Positions 18,537 through 27,357 of a DNA stretch of 55,928 nucleotides are shown piece by piece. The position numbers and the translations under genes were made by a program. The notes below the pieces were generated by a model that did no database searches, was not told the origin of the DNA, and saw only the letters and a list, made by a program, of their open reading frames with translations. How positions within the stretch are numbered: the first letter of the stretch is position 1; each line of letters opens with the position of its first letter. This DNA comes from Pontibacter qinzhouensis (lineage in GTDB: Bacteria > Bacteroidota > Bacteroidia > Cytophagales > Hymenobacteraceae), in the NCBI RefSeq assembly GCF_008017455.1, contig NZ_VRTY01000034.1, positions 1-55,928 of the forward strand, read 5' to 3'.

Positions 18537-20210
18537 TTACTTAAATGCCATTGGCGGGTGCTGCTCATCGTACGGGGTCAGGTCCTGGAAAAATTTTGCG
18601 AATGCCAGCACCTGCGCCTCACCAAACAGCTGCCCCATAAAGGTAATAGTAGTTGGCATGCCGTTTTGCTGCAGGCCTGTAGGCACCACTACGCAGGGGT
18701 GCCCGGTTAAATTCGTAATAGTCAGGTTGGAGCTGAAAGAGGGGCTGATGTACACATCTATACCTTTGAGCCGCTCGTGCATTTGCTGAATAAGCAGGGT
18801 TCGAACGCGCTGCGCCTGCAGGTACTCCACTGCCGGAATAAACCGGGCTGCCCTGAAGGTATTGGGCCAGGCATTTTTGTGCTGCTGCACCAGCAGGCTG
18901 TCGCGCCCGCTTCTTGTCAGTTCATCAAAAGCAGCAGCACCTTCCACCGAAATCGTCAGCACCAGGTCGCGCACCGGGAAATCGGGCAGCTCGAGCGGCA
19001 CCAGTTCTATGCCAGCGTTGCGCAGGGCCAGCAGCGCCAGACTATCGTTCGCCTTGAAACCGTAATTTCGCTCAAAGTCTTTTTTCAGGTAGCCTACCCG
19101 CAGCTTTTTCGGGTCGAGGCTGGTGTTATAGTTAAACGGCGCCTCCCGCACCGACAAGTCATTCACATCTGGTCCGTAAATGGCATTGAACACAATAGCA
19201 CAATCTTCTGCCGACCGCGCAATCGGACCTATTTTATCCATAGACCAGCTCAGGGCCATGGCACCATAGCGGCTCACGCGCCCGTAGGTGGGGCGCAGGC
19301 CTGTGGTGCCACACGCTGTAGAAGGCGACACAATTGAGCCTAAGGTTTCCGTACCGATGGCATAAGGCAGCAGGCCGGCTGCTACCGCAGAGGCAGAACC
19401 TGCCGAGGAACCGCTGGAGCCCTGGCTTACATCCCAGGGGGAGCGGGTTTTGCCGCCGTACCACACATCGCCCATCGCTAATGCACCAAGCGTGGTTTTG
19501 GCTACCAGCACCCCGCCTGCCTGCTCCAGGCGCTGCACTACCGTGGCATCCAGGTCCAGGTGCTGCTCTTTGTAAGGCATAGCGCCCCAGGTGGTTTTAT
19601 AGTCTTTGGTGGCGAGCAGGTCTTTTACGCCAAACGGAATGCCGTGCAGCATGCCTTTATATCTGCCGGCTTTAATTTCCTGGTCAGCTAAACGCGCCTG
19701 CCGCAGTGCCCGCTCTTCGGTAAGCGAGGTAATACACTCCAACTTAGGCCCGTAGATTTTGAGGCGCTGCAGAAAAAACAGGGTCAGTTCTTCTGATGAA
19801 ATCTGTTTTGTGCGGATCAACTCTGCCAGCTGCGGCACGCTGTAAAAGGCCAGCTCGTTTTTGTTGGCAGGCAGCTTAACACCTTTTGGCGCTTTTACCT
19901 TAAATTTTTCTTTTTTCTGATGGATAGTGAACCCGACAGGCAAAGGATTAAACTGTAAGGCAGGAGCTACATTGTTAGTCAGAGGTTGTTTTCGTATGCG
20001 TTCATATCCTGCCCTAAACTCCTGCAAGTCTGAAATGGCAGAATCGAGTTTTGCATCTGAAAAATGTAAACCAATAAGTTGCTGTGCCTGGCGCAGCGTA
20101 CCCACTGTTATTTTGTTATCGTCTGCAACCTTCATAGCGAAAGCACCTGATACAAAGCATCCTGCACCAATCAGGAAATGACTTATATTTTTATTCATAC
20201 AGTGAGCCAT
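18537..20210 (-). CDS. Amidase-signature enzyme, probably exported
   Basis: 557 residues. The amidase-signature catalytic triad is visible: Lys196 in FGVKDLLATKD, cis-Ser268 in QGSSGSSAGSAS, and nucleophile Ser292 in GTETLGSIVSPS. Family members hydrolyse amides such as short acyl amides or amino-acid amides. An additional N-terminal region of about 115 residues precedes the usual domain. MNKNISHFLIGAGCFVSGAFA looks like a signal peptide; it begins at the internal ATG at 20198, which is an equally likely start (553 residues). No GatA partners are nearby, so it is not the tRNA amidotransferase. Monocistronic. Confidence 0.88.
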   Translation of the reverse strand: MAHCMNKNISHFLIGAGCFVSGAFAMKVADDNKITVGTLRQAQQLIGLHFSDAKLDSAISDLQEFRAGYERIRKQPLTNNVAPALQFNPLPVGFTIHQKKEKFKVKAPKGVKLPANKNELAFYSVPQLAELIRTKQISSEELTLFFLQRLKIYGPKLECITSLTEERALRQARLADQEIKAGRYKGMLHGIPFGVKDLLATKDYKTTWGAMPYKEQHLDLDATVVQRLEQAGGVLVAKTTLGALAMGDVWYGGKTRSPWDVSQGSSGSSAGSASAVAAGLLPYAIGTETLGSIVSPSTACGTTGLRPTYGRVSRYGAMALSWSMDKIGPIARSAEDCAIVFNAIYGPDVNDLSVREAPFNYNTSLDPKKLRVGYLKKDFERNYGFKANDSLALLALRNAGIELVPLELPDFPVRDLVLTISVEGAAAFDELTRSGRDSLLVQQHKNAWPNTFRAARFIPAVEYLQAQRVRTLLIQQMHERLKGIDVYISPSFSSNLTITNLTGHPCVVVPTGLQQNGMPTTITFMGQLFGEAQVLAFAKFFQDLTPYDEQHPPMAFK

Positions 20211-20375
20211 AGCAATTTTTAAATGTTAGACGCTAGACCTTTTATTAGTTAAAAGTTATTCCCTCAGCCACTCCTCCCAAATTCAAATCATCTTCACATA
20301 TCTTCAAATTTTCACATCTCCAGATTAACCATTTAACCATTAAGCAATCAGCAACTAACAATCAACAACTAATTA

Positions 20376-20432
20376 AATTATTCTAATAGAAATGGCCTTC
20401 CGAGGGTTATTTTGCTTTTTAACATCAAGGGT
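20376..20432 (+). repeat. 57-bp dispersed element, copy 5
   Basis: Begins AATTATTCTAATAGAAA and ends CATCAAGGGT. It is preceded by the same AACCATTTAACCATTAAGC / AGCAACTAACAATCAACAAC tract found before copy 2. Confidence 0.85.
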
Positions 20433-20719
20433 TGGCAAATCTTATAACTAATACAGCTTGTTTTTAACAATTCAGCTACCTGGAGGAGACAAGTTCAATG
20501 CTCTGGTTTTGTTGCCAGTCTGAAGGAAATCCAACTTCCAATATCTGAAAAAACTTCTTCCTAAGCAAAAGCGCTAGCCGCCGTACTACCGATTAAAGCT
20601 TGTTTCTTTGTAAACACATTTTCCCAGGTAGTCTCCCCGAAAAATCTAATTTTAAAGGTTAATATACTCAACCAAACTTAATGAAATCAATATGCCTGAT
20701 GTCCTATTCTCTACGCAGA

Positions 20720-20776
20720 GCCCTTGGCTAAGAAATGGGGAAAAACGTTTGGAAGGGTAATTTAATTAGAATAATT
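20720..20776 (-). repeat. 57-bp dispersed element, copy 6
   Basis: Read on + it runs from CCCTTGGC to TTAGAATAATT. With copy 5, placed head-out, it occupies the 840-bp gene-free stretch 20211-21049. The remainder of that stretch shows no coding signal. Confidence 0.85.
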
Positions 20777-21049
20777 CTTTGTGAAGTAATTGTCCTTTTA
20801 TAACAATTTCGGCAGGTAACAGCAGAGAGGACGAAATTGCCAGGTGCACATTATGAAAATAAAAATTCGCTGCAGCGAAAGAGAGAACAGCAGCTATGCG
20901 AACTTAGAACCCAACTACCAGTAGCCTTTGCTTTTGGACCTTGCCCACAAGATCCTTTCAGGACGACAATGGGTAGTGGATGTAGAAATGATCATTTTGC
21001 TACCACACAATGAATCTGAACATTTACATAATTCAAAAGAACACTTGCG

Positions 21050-21862
21050 CTACTGCCACTCCTCCACTACCAGTTCATCACCAACCCTAATTTCACCTCT
21101 CCCCTCGTGCACCAGGTTCTGGCCGAACATTACTTTCTTATTTTGAACACGGTACGTTGCCAGCGTTTTGAGCGGCTCCGGGCTTTTGGTGGCAGAAGCC
21201 TGATCGATGGTAGTAACAACGCAGCGGGCGCAGGGTTTGGCTACCCGAAAGTGCGTTTCCCCGATCCGAAAACGTAAAAAGCTATCTTCAGCAAAGGGAG
21301 CACTGCCAGTAAACACCAGGTTTGGCCGGAACCTGTTCATCGGCACAGGCTCCGGCAGGCGGCTGTTCAGGTCGTCGAGCGAAGCCTGACCTATAAGCAA
21401 AAACGGATAGCCATCGGCAAAGCCTACAATCTCGTTTTGCTGCGCATAATTGGGGTCTACTTTCCGTTCTGAGGCAGCAGGCATGTACACCAGGCGGGCG
21501 GGCATCTGCAGTGCTCCTGTAAACCAGGCGCTTACGGCGGCACTTACCTCCAGGGCGGTGCAGGTGTCGTCCCAGATACGGACCTGCAGCTCAGGCCCTT
21601 CGGTTTGGCCAAAAGGCACCAGCAAGGGCTGCAGCAACCCGTTTTTGTGGTTCACTTCGAGGCCGTTCTGCAGCAGCCTTACCTGCAGCAGTGCCATCTG
21701 GGCGTGTTGCCGCTGCGTCAGGAAGTTGTTATCGGCATCTATGAGCATCCAGCGCCGGTCGTGCCGGAACCCCCGCTCCTCCACCTGTGCCTGCTGCAGG
21801 CTAACACCCCCGAGCGACTTGATCGGGTAAATAGTTATTCCGGTTATCTTGAAAGTAGTCAT
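21050..21862 (-). CDS. MOSC-domain protein (YcbX-like)
   Basis: 270 residues. The N-terminal MOSC beta-barrel domain reads ITIYPIKSLGGVSL ... RGFRHDRRWMLID (about 5-120), and the C-terminal MOSC domain contains PNLVFTGSAPFAEDSF, FRVAKPCARCVVTTID and a conserved Cys pair. MOSC proteins of this layout bind a molybdenum cofactor and reduce N-hydroxylated compounds, usually with a separate electron-transfer partner. The conserved Cys in PCARC would be the molybdenum ligand. No partner or cofactor-synthesis gene is adjacent. No C-terminal 2Fe-2S domain is present. Confidence 0.88.
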   Translation of the reverse strand: MTTFKITGITIYPIKSLGGVSLQQAQVEERGFRHDRRWMLIDADNNFLTQRQHAQMALLQVRLLQNGLEVNHKNGLLQPLLVPFGQTEGPELQVRIWDDTCTALEVSAAVSAWFTGALQMPARLVYMPAASERKVDPNYAQQNEIVGFADGYPFLLIGQASLDDLNSRLPEPVPMNRFRPNLVFTGSAPFAEDSFLRFRIGETHFRVAKPCARCVVTTIDQASATKSPEPLKTLATYRVQNKKVMFGQNLVHEGRGEIRVGDELVVEEWQ

Positions 21863-21951
21863 ATTCTTTGCCTTGTACCCTGCACCAAATTAGCATATTA
21901 TGGCGCATCCTGAAAATAAAACTTAGCGCCTGCTTCTACTACGTGTCTAAA

Positions 21952-22008
21952 GGCCTTGGCTATTTTTTCTGGAAAAGGCTTTGGAAGGGCTTTTTTATTT
22001 GAATATTT
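21952..22008 (-). repeat. 57-bp dispersed element, copy 7
   Basis: Read on +, it contains CCTTGGC, then GGAAGGGCTTTTTT and ATTTGAATATTT. It continues into GCTGGTTGTTAGTTGATG, the reverse complement type of the tract seen beside copies 2 and 5. Confidence 0.75.
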
Positions 22009-22211
22009 GGCTGTTTGCTGGTTGTTAGTTGATGTTTGTTAAATTGCTTCATAGTTAAGTGGTTGATTTGATGATGATAGTAATTTTGAGTGAGTGAATA
22101 CCTTTGAACTCTTAAAAGATCTCGTGCTCCTCCAAATTTTTTTTTGAATTATATGAAACCAGAAAGGTTTAAAATTGCTGGCTCAGAGCATCATTTCTAA
22201 TTTTGAATTTC

Positions 22212-22233
22212 TAATTTTTAATTTGGCCAAGCC
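22212..22233 (-). repeat. Short intergenic repeat, 21-22 bp family, copy 1
   Basis: TAATTTTTAATTTGGCCAAG..., the reverse complement of the sequence at 41062-41082 and 51903-51923 with one mismatch. It lies 24 bp before the M1 peptidase start. Confidence 0.6.
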
Positions 22234-22256
22234 CTACGCCAACCATTCGTTATGCT

Positions 22257-24215
22257 ATGAAAAACTGCTACCTGCTCCTGCTCTTACTTGTTTGCTACTG
22301 CCTGCCAGCTACGGCTCAAAACTCCGAAGTTTGTGCTCTCGGCCGTATCGGTTCGCTGGAGCGAAAAGCCATCTCTGCACCTAATCACGTGCGGTGCATG
22401 AACCAATACGACGTCTCTTTTTATAAACTCGACCTGGAGCTGGAGCGGAACACAACATACATAGCAGGCAGTGTAACCACTGTCGCGAACCTCACCACTG
22501 CCCGCCTCGATACTTTTGCTTTTGAGCTGCACGAGGCGCACCAGATCGATTCGGTGGTGGTGAATGGTGTCAGACAACAATCTATCAGCCGCAGTGGTGG
22601 CGATGTTTCGGTTAAACTGGCAACTCCCATAGTCCGACCCGATAAGCTTACAGCTACAGTTTATTACAAAGGCACCGCACCTGTTGGCAATGCCGCCATT
22701 GGCAGCGGCTATTCGTCGGCCACCATACCAGGCTTGGGCAACCAGGTGAGCTGGAGCCTGAGCGAACCTTACTCCGCTTATGAGTGGTGGCCGGGCAAGC
22801 AGGTGCTCACCGACAAAGCCGACTCGGTGCACGTGTTTGTCACGACCAGTGCCGACAATAAGGTAGGCTCTAATGGGTTACTTACCCGTGTTGCCGATCT
22901 GCCCGACGGCCGCAAACGCCACGAATGGAAATCGAAGTATCCGATTGCGTATTACCTTATTTCGGTGGCTCTTTCTAATTACGAAGAGTACCTGACCTTT
23001 GCTAACCCTGCGGGTGCGCCTGCTCCTATCCCGATTGTAAACTATATTTATCCGGGCACTTTAGCCGCTTATAAACCCGGAATTGACAGGACCGGTCCTT
23101 TTATGGAGCATTTTTCGGGGCTCTTTACCCTCTACCCTTTTGCAGCCGAGAAATACGGGCACAGCATGGCGCCCATGGGTGGCGGCATGGAGCACCAGAC
23201 CATGACCACGCAAAGCACCTTTGAGTTTACCCTGACAGCCCATGAGTTGGCGCACCAGTGGTTTGGCAATAACGTTACCTGCGCCAGCTGGCAAGACATC
23301 TGGCTAAACGAAGGCTTTGCCTCTTACGCCGAATACCTGGCCCTGCAGCAGTTTAACCCCTCCGCGGCCTGGAGCTGGCTAAACAATACGCACACGGCAG
23401 TGCTGCAGCAACCAGGTGGCAGTGTTTTTGTAAGCGACACCACCAATGTGCGCCGCATTTTCGACTATAGGCTCACCTACAAGAAGGCTGCTGCAGTGGT
23501 GCACCAGCTGCGCTTTGTGCTCAACAACGACGAGCTTTTCTTTAAAGCGCTGCAAAACTACCAGACACAGTTCCGCGACAGCACCGCCTCCACCGCCGAC
23601 CTGCAACGTGTGTTCGAAGAAACAGCCGATATGGATTTAGCTTACTTTTTTGAGCAATGGATTTATGGCGAAGGCTACCCCATGTTCGCTTTGGAATGGA
23701 ACCAGATTGGCAACCGGCTGGTGCTTGTATCGGAGCAAACCTCCAGTTCAGCAGTAACGCCATTCTTTAAACTAGATGTAGAGTACCGCATCAGAACCAC
23801 AACAGGTGACATGGTGGTGCGGCTACCACAAAACCAGCCAAGGGTAGAGCATTACCTGGAAGTAGACGGAGAAGTAACACAGGTAATGCTAGACCCCAAC
23901 CAATGGATGCCAGCTGAGTTGATCAGGAGCGAGCGGAACATAACATTATCCTCACCTGCAGCTCTGGCTACCGCGCCCAAAGTTTACCCAAACCCTGCCA
24001 GCAAAGATCATCTGCTCATATCTGACCTGCATTTTGCGCCCGCCTCCGTTACTATTTACAACAGCACCGGCAGCAAAATAAGTCAACAGCCTATTAGCAA
24101 TTCAGGAGATAATGCTGTTCGTGTGCAGATTGCCAACCTGCCAGCCGGGCTTTATCTGCTGCAGCTAAACAGCAATAGCCAAAGCTACCGCACCAGCTTT
24201 GTGCGGGTACAGTAA
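22257..24215 (+). CDS. M1-family zinc aminopeptidase with T9SS C-terminal sorting domain
   Basis: 652 residues, signal peptide ending near PATAQN. The M1 substrate motif GGMEHQTMT is followed by the zinc site HELAH (His329, Glu330, His333) and Glu352 in NEGFASYAEYL, the correct 18-residue spacing. The last about 75 residues form a type A sorting domain: PKVYPNPASKDHL ... LPAGLYLLQLNSNS ... TSFVRVQ. It should be exported through the Sec system and then the type IX system, and trims N-terminal residues from peptides outside the cell. It is shorter than ERAP-like M1 enzymes because it lacks their C-terminal helical domain. Monocistronic. Confidence 0.95.
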   Translation: MKNCYLLLLLLVCYCLPATAQNSEVCALGRIGSLERKAISAPNHVRCMNQYDVSFYKLDLELERNTTYIAGSVTTVANLTTARLDTFAFELHEAHQIDSVVVNGVRQQSISRSGGDVSVKLATPIVRPDKLTATVYYKGTAPVGNAAIGSGYSSATIPGLGNQVSWSLSEPYSAYEWWPGKQVLTDKADSVHVFVTTSADNKVGSNGLLTRVADLPDGRKRHEWKSKYPIAYYLISVALSNYEEYLTFANPAGAPAPIPIVNYIYPGTLAAYKPGIDRTGPFMEHFSGLFTLYPFAAEKYGHSMAPMGGGMEHQTMTTQSTFEFTLTAHELAHQWFGNNVTCASWQDIWLNEGFASYAEYLALQQFNPSAAWSWLNNTHTAVLQQPGGSVFVSDTTNVRRIFDYRLTYKKAAAVVHQLRFVLNNDELFFKALQNYQTQFRDSTASTADLQRVFEETADMDLAYFFEQWIYGEGYPMFALEWNQIGNRLVLVSEQTSSSAVTPFFKLDVEYRIRTTTGDMVVRLPQNQPRVEHYLEVDGEVTQVMLDPNQWMPAELIRSERNITLSSPAALATAPKVYPNPASKDHLLISDLHFAPASVTIYNSTGSKISQQPISNSGDNAVRVQIANLPAGLYLLQLNSNSQSYRTSFVRVQ

Positions 24216-24222
24216 AGGTCGC

Positions 24223-24257
24223 AATGAATGAATGAATGAATGAATGAATGAATGAAT
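24223..24257. repeat. Tetranucleotide microsatellite (AATG)8
   Basis: Eight perfect AATG units plus AAT, beginning 8 bp after the M1 peptidase stop codon. It is outside any gene, so copy-number change would not shift a frame. Confidence 0.95.
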
Positions 24258-24391
24258 AGGTACATATAAAGGTTAATATAATGCCACCTGCGGTAGCCGC
24301 TCCAAGTTGCTGCTACTGCAGGAGGCATTATTCGCTGCGGGGCTTTTCCAGCAGCAGAGAATAGCTAGGTGCCTTATATCAAATACTTCTC

Positions 24392-24754
24392 TTAACCAAA
24401 CGGAGGATAAGTTCCCATCATGGCCTGCACCATTTGGGCTTCTTTTATATTATATTCAAACGCCAGTCTTTTGTAATTCACCAGGTCAACAATGGTTCCT
24501 ACAAAGCAGAGGCCAGCGGTAAAAAAGTACAGAATCCCCATTCCGACCTGCCCTACCAGAAAGCGTTGTATACCTGCCACACCAAAAAAGCCGACCAGCG
24601 TGGTGGCCAGAATCAGCGTGGGTTCTTTTCGCCGTGAGCGGTACATCACCACGAACTGCTTTACCTGCTCCTCGCTCATGTTTCGTGTAATGCCCTGTAT
24701 AAAAGCCATTTCATCGGGCTCCAGGTCGGGCATCAGGTTCAGAATGTTAATCAT
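24392..24754 (-). CDS. TM2-domain membrane protein
   Basis: 120 residues. After an acidic, helical N-terminus (about 1-45) come two membrane segments joined by a short polar turn: LILATTLVGFFGVAGIQRFL and MGILYFFTAGLCFVGTIVDL. The GIQRFLVGQVGMGILYF stretch is the TM2-domain pattern (G..RFY.G....G). TM2 proteins are small inner-membrane proteins of mostly unknown role. It lies 4 bp downstream of a DUF2752 gene; the pair recurs in Bacteroidota and is probably one transcript. Confidence 0.85.
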   Translation of the reverse strand: MINILNLMPDLEPDEMAFIQGITRNMSEEQVKQFVVMYRSRRKEPTLILATTLVGFFGVAGIQRFLVGQVGMGILYFFTAGLCFVGTIVDLVNYKRLAFEYNIKEAQMVQAMMGTYPPFG

Positions 24755-24758
24755 AATT

Positions 24759-25094
24759 TTATTTTATAGAAAGGTGGAAAGATCGTAGAAACAGGTACTT
24801 TTTCAGAAGCTTATACACACGCCAGAGCAGCACCAGCAATGCCGGAACACCGAGAGGGTGCGCCTGCCAGGAGGCACTGATCTGCCCCCTGAACAAAAAA
24901 CTAATGGCATGGCCCAAGCCGCAACCAGGGCAACCGCCTTCATACACCCAACTTACCGGACAAAAGCTAACCAAGTGTTTTGCCTCGGGGTCTGTAAAGG
25001 CTAAGGCAACCAGCGCTACCACCCAAACAGCAGCTTCCGGCAGGTAGCGGTTTCGGGCAACTACAGCAGGAGCTGGGGTGTATGGCTGATGCAC
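24759..25094 (-). CDS. DUF2752-family membrane protein
   Basis: 111 residues starting from a GTG at 25094; there is no ATG in the frame. It contains FCPVSWVYEGGCPGCGLGHA, the Cys-rich CPxCGxxxA motif typical of DUF2752, with a hydrophobic segment on each side (AAVWVVALVALAFT and PLGVPALLVLLWRVYKLL). Function unknown; the conserved cysteines could bind metal or form a disulfide. First gene of a two-gene unit with the TM2 protein. Confidence 0.85.
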   Translation of the reverse strand: MHQPYTPAPAVVARNRYLPEAAVWVVALVALAFTDPEAKHLVSFCPVSWVYEGGCPGCGLGHAISFLFRGQISASWQAHPLGVPALLVLLWRVYKLLKKYLFLRSFHLSIK

Positions 25095-25391
25095 GATAAA
25101 AAGCAGAAACAGGTTAATCTAGTGGCAACAACATTGGTATAAGTTATATTTTTAGTTTGTCTTATGCAAATCATATTTTGAGGCAGGCTGCTAATAAGAC
25201 ACATGCCCTTAGACTTTTGTTACGGCAATCTGTTTGTAGCCATACTTTACCAGGCTTTGCAGATCAGGAGTAAAAACCCGTTAAAAAAAACCTGGAAATT
25301 CTCTAAATTTTGCTTTAATTTGATTTGGAATTAAAACCATGTTCAAACAGGCATCTAACATCAGAAAAAATTTATTGTCACCCTCCTACCC

Positions 25392-25826
25392 ATGAAAACA
25401 ATCTTCCTTTTACTGGTGGCATTTGTGCTTTGCTGCCCGGCATTTGCACAAGACAACGCCAAAACCAAAGACATCAAGAAGCTATTAGAAGTTACTGGCG
25501 CAGCAGATTTGGCGATGCAGGCGCTACAGACTAATATGCAGACACTTAAAAGCAGCAACCCTAACATACCCACTGAGTTTTTTACAGAGTTTCAGAAGGA
25601 GTTTAATGCTGAACTCCTCTTAAAGAGCATTGCCCCGATTTACGACAAGCACTACACCCACGACGAAGTAAAACAACTGATTAAATTTTACCAGACACCG
25701 CTCGGCAAAAAAGCCATTAGCACCATGCCGCTTATTATGGAGGAGTCGATGGAGATGGGCCAGGAGCTTGGCAAGCAGGTGGCGGAGAAGGTTGTGAAAA
25801 AATTGCAGGCAGAAGGTAAAATTTAA
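25392..25826 (+). CDS. DUF2059-domain secreted protein
   Basis: 144 residues with signal peptide MKTIFLLLVAFVLCCPAFAQ. The body is helical. IAPIYDKHYTHDEVKQLIKFYQTPLGKKAI is the DUF2059 core, a pattern shared by many periplasmic proteins of unknown role. It ends with a Lys-rich helix. Single gene; a weak hairpin GCTACTG/CAGTAGC follows at 25844-25860. Confidence 0.85.
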   Translation: MKTIFLLLVAFVLCCPAFAQDNAKTKDIKKLLEVTGAADLAMQALQTNMQTLKSSNPNIPTEFFTEFQKEFNAELLLKSIAPIYDKHYTHDEVKQLIKFYQTPLGKKAISTMPLIMEESMEMGQELGKQVAEKVVKKLQAEGKI

Positions 25827-25931
25827 TTCTCCCCCGGTAAAAGGCTACTGCTACAGTAGCACTTTTGAGCACTTGCCACGCGTAGCTACAGCGGTTTGCC
25901 TGCCTCATCAATCTCTTTTAACACCCAGATA

Positions 25932-26486
25932 ATGAGAAAAATAATATTATACATTGCTGCCAGCCTCGATGGTTTTATTGCCCGGCCAGATGGCAACATA
26001 GACTGGCTCCACGATGAGGATTTTGCCTTACCCGGCGAAGACTTTCATTACAGCAGTTTCCTCGAAACCATAGATACCACCCTGATGGGCAACAGCACCT
26101 ACCAGGTTATTCAAGGCTTTGAGACGCCGTTTCCGTACACCGACAAAACAAACTACGTGTTTACCAGGAACCCTGAGCATCAGGATGATGCGTTTGTGAA
26201 GTTTGTAAGTTCCGATGCCACAGGTTTTATAAAAGAACTCAAGCAGCAGCCGGGCAAAGACATCTGGCTAATTGGAGGCGGCCAGTTAAACACGCTGGTG
26301 CTGGAAGCGGGGCTGCTCGACGAAATAGTGCTCACTTACATTCCGATACTGCTCGGCACAGGAATTCCGCTTTTTGCGGCAGGTTTGCAAGAGCACAAAC
26401 TGCAGGTAGAAAGTAACCATTGCTTCGACAACGGTTTTGTACAACTTACCCTCCGGCCAGCAAAATCAATTCCCTCTTCTGAATAG
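25932..26486 (+). CDS. RibD C-terminal/dihydrofolate reductase-like protein
   Basis: 184 residues. MRKIILYIAASLDGFIARPDGNIDWL is the classic start of this group, with the DHFR-fold strand and substrate loop. Also seen are TTLMGNSTYQVI (nucleotide-binding helix), DIWLIGGGQLNTLVLEAGLLDE (the GGG phosphate loop) and LTYIPILLGTGIPLF. It is probably an NADPH-dependent reductase of unknown substrate, not a true folate enzyme. The ATG at 25932 is chosen; a TTG at 25896 would add 12 residues ahead of the conserved start. Confidence 0.9.
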   Translation: MRKIILYIAASLDGFIARPDGNIDWLHDEDFALPGEDFHYSSFLETIDTTLMGNSTYQVIQGFETPFPYTDKTNYVFTRNPEHQDDAFVKFVSSDATGFIKELKQQPGKDIWLIGGGQLNTLVLEAGLLDEIVLTYIPILLGTGIPLFAAGLQEHKLQVESNHCFDNGFVQLTLRPAKSIPSSE

Positions 26487-26629
26487 TACTTAGTCAGGTT
26501 GAAAACTTAACATTAGAAATAGTATAAAAGGCACCTCAATGGCCTGTTCAAAAGCATTTTGTTGTTTTTAGTTAGATGTTGCTAAACCTGCCGTAAAAGC
26601 TTCAGCAACAGGCAATCAGCAACCAACTC

Positions 26630-26686
26630 AATTATTCAGATAAAAATAGCCTCCAAAAGTTTTTGAGGCCATTTTTAGTCAAGGGT
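26630..26686 (+). repeat. 57-bp dispersed element, copy 8
   Basis: AATTATTCAGATAAAAA to TTAGTCAAGGGT, 57 bp, preceded by GGCAATCAGCAACCAACTC. It occupies the 320-bp gap before the 26.8-kb membrane protein gene. Confidence 0.85.
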
Positions 26687-26808
26687 CTGGCTTAACTCAC
26701 CGTTCCTGATTCCAGAATCCTTTGGTTGCAAATAGGTAATTTTGATCAGCTTAGTTACTTTTGAGAAGCATTTCGCTGTTTAAAATATAAGACCTACTAC
26801 TTTCTAAC

Positions 26809-27297
26809 GTGCTTCAATCTACAAAAACTCAACTTAGCGCCCTGGCGCTTTACCAGGTATTGGGTGGTGTGGCAGGCATTGTGCTCACGCTCTGGGTATT
26901 GTTCCAAGGCGATATGGTGCTAACAGTGCCGGTGTTGCGCCTCTCGCTGTTCGCCTGCGGCTTGTTTGTGTTTTCTATTTTGTGCGGCGTTATGCTCTGG
27001 CGGAAACCACTGCGTGGCCTTACCCTCTCGCTCATTAACCAGGTGCTGCAGGTGTTGTACTTTTCATTCGGCGCCTATAGCTTTCAGTATGTAGCGGGCT
27101 TGCGCCTGGGTCTGGGCCTCGACATGGCAGGCTCCTGGACCATCAAATTCCGAATGGCCATCTCCTCTTTCCAGTTTATTATCGGCTCCGAAACAAGTCA
27201 GAAATTTATCGGCATCAACCTGGTGGCCCTCTTCCTGATTTTCTGGATTGAGCGCCTGATGGAAAAACAAGTGGGAAGGAAGACTGCGGGTAACTAA
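26809..27297 (+). CDS. Small membrane protein, unknown function
   Basis: 162 residues from a GTG start, with no upstream ATG. Four hydrophobic segments can be seen: ALYQVLGGVAGIVLTLWVLF, LRLSLFACGLFVFSILCGVM, LINQVLQVLYFSFGAYSF and IGINLVALFLIFWIERLM. No family was recognised. The third loop has a polar LGLDMAGSWTIKFRM stretch. The stop codon is overlapped by element copy 9, which fills the gap to the convergent helicase gene. Confidence 0.7.
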   Translation: MLQSTKTQLSALALYQVLGGVAGIVLTLWVLFQGDMVLTVPVLRLSLFACGLFVFSILCGVMLWRKPLRGLTLSLINQVLQVLYFSFGAYSFQYVAGLRLGLGLDMAGSWTIKFRMAISSFQFIIGSETSQKFIGINLVALFLIFWIERLMEKQVGRKTAGN

Positions 27298-27353
27298 TTA
27301 TTTAAATCAAAATACCCTTCTAAAGCCCTCAAAAGACTTTTAGTGTCAAGGGT
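27296..27353 (+). repeat. 57-bp dispersed element, copy 9
   Basis: Its first two bases are the last two of the TAA stop of the preceding gene, and it ends 4 bp before the helicase stop codon. It is therefore the entire space between two convergent genes. AATTATTTAAATCAAAA to GTCAAGGGT. Confidence 0.85.
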
Positions 27354-27357
27354 GTTG

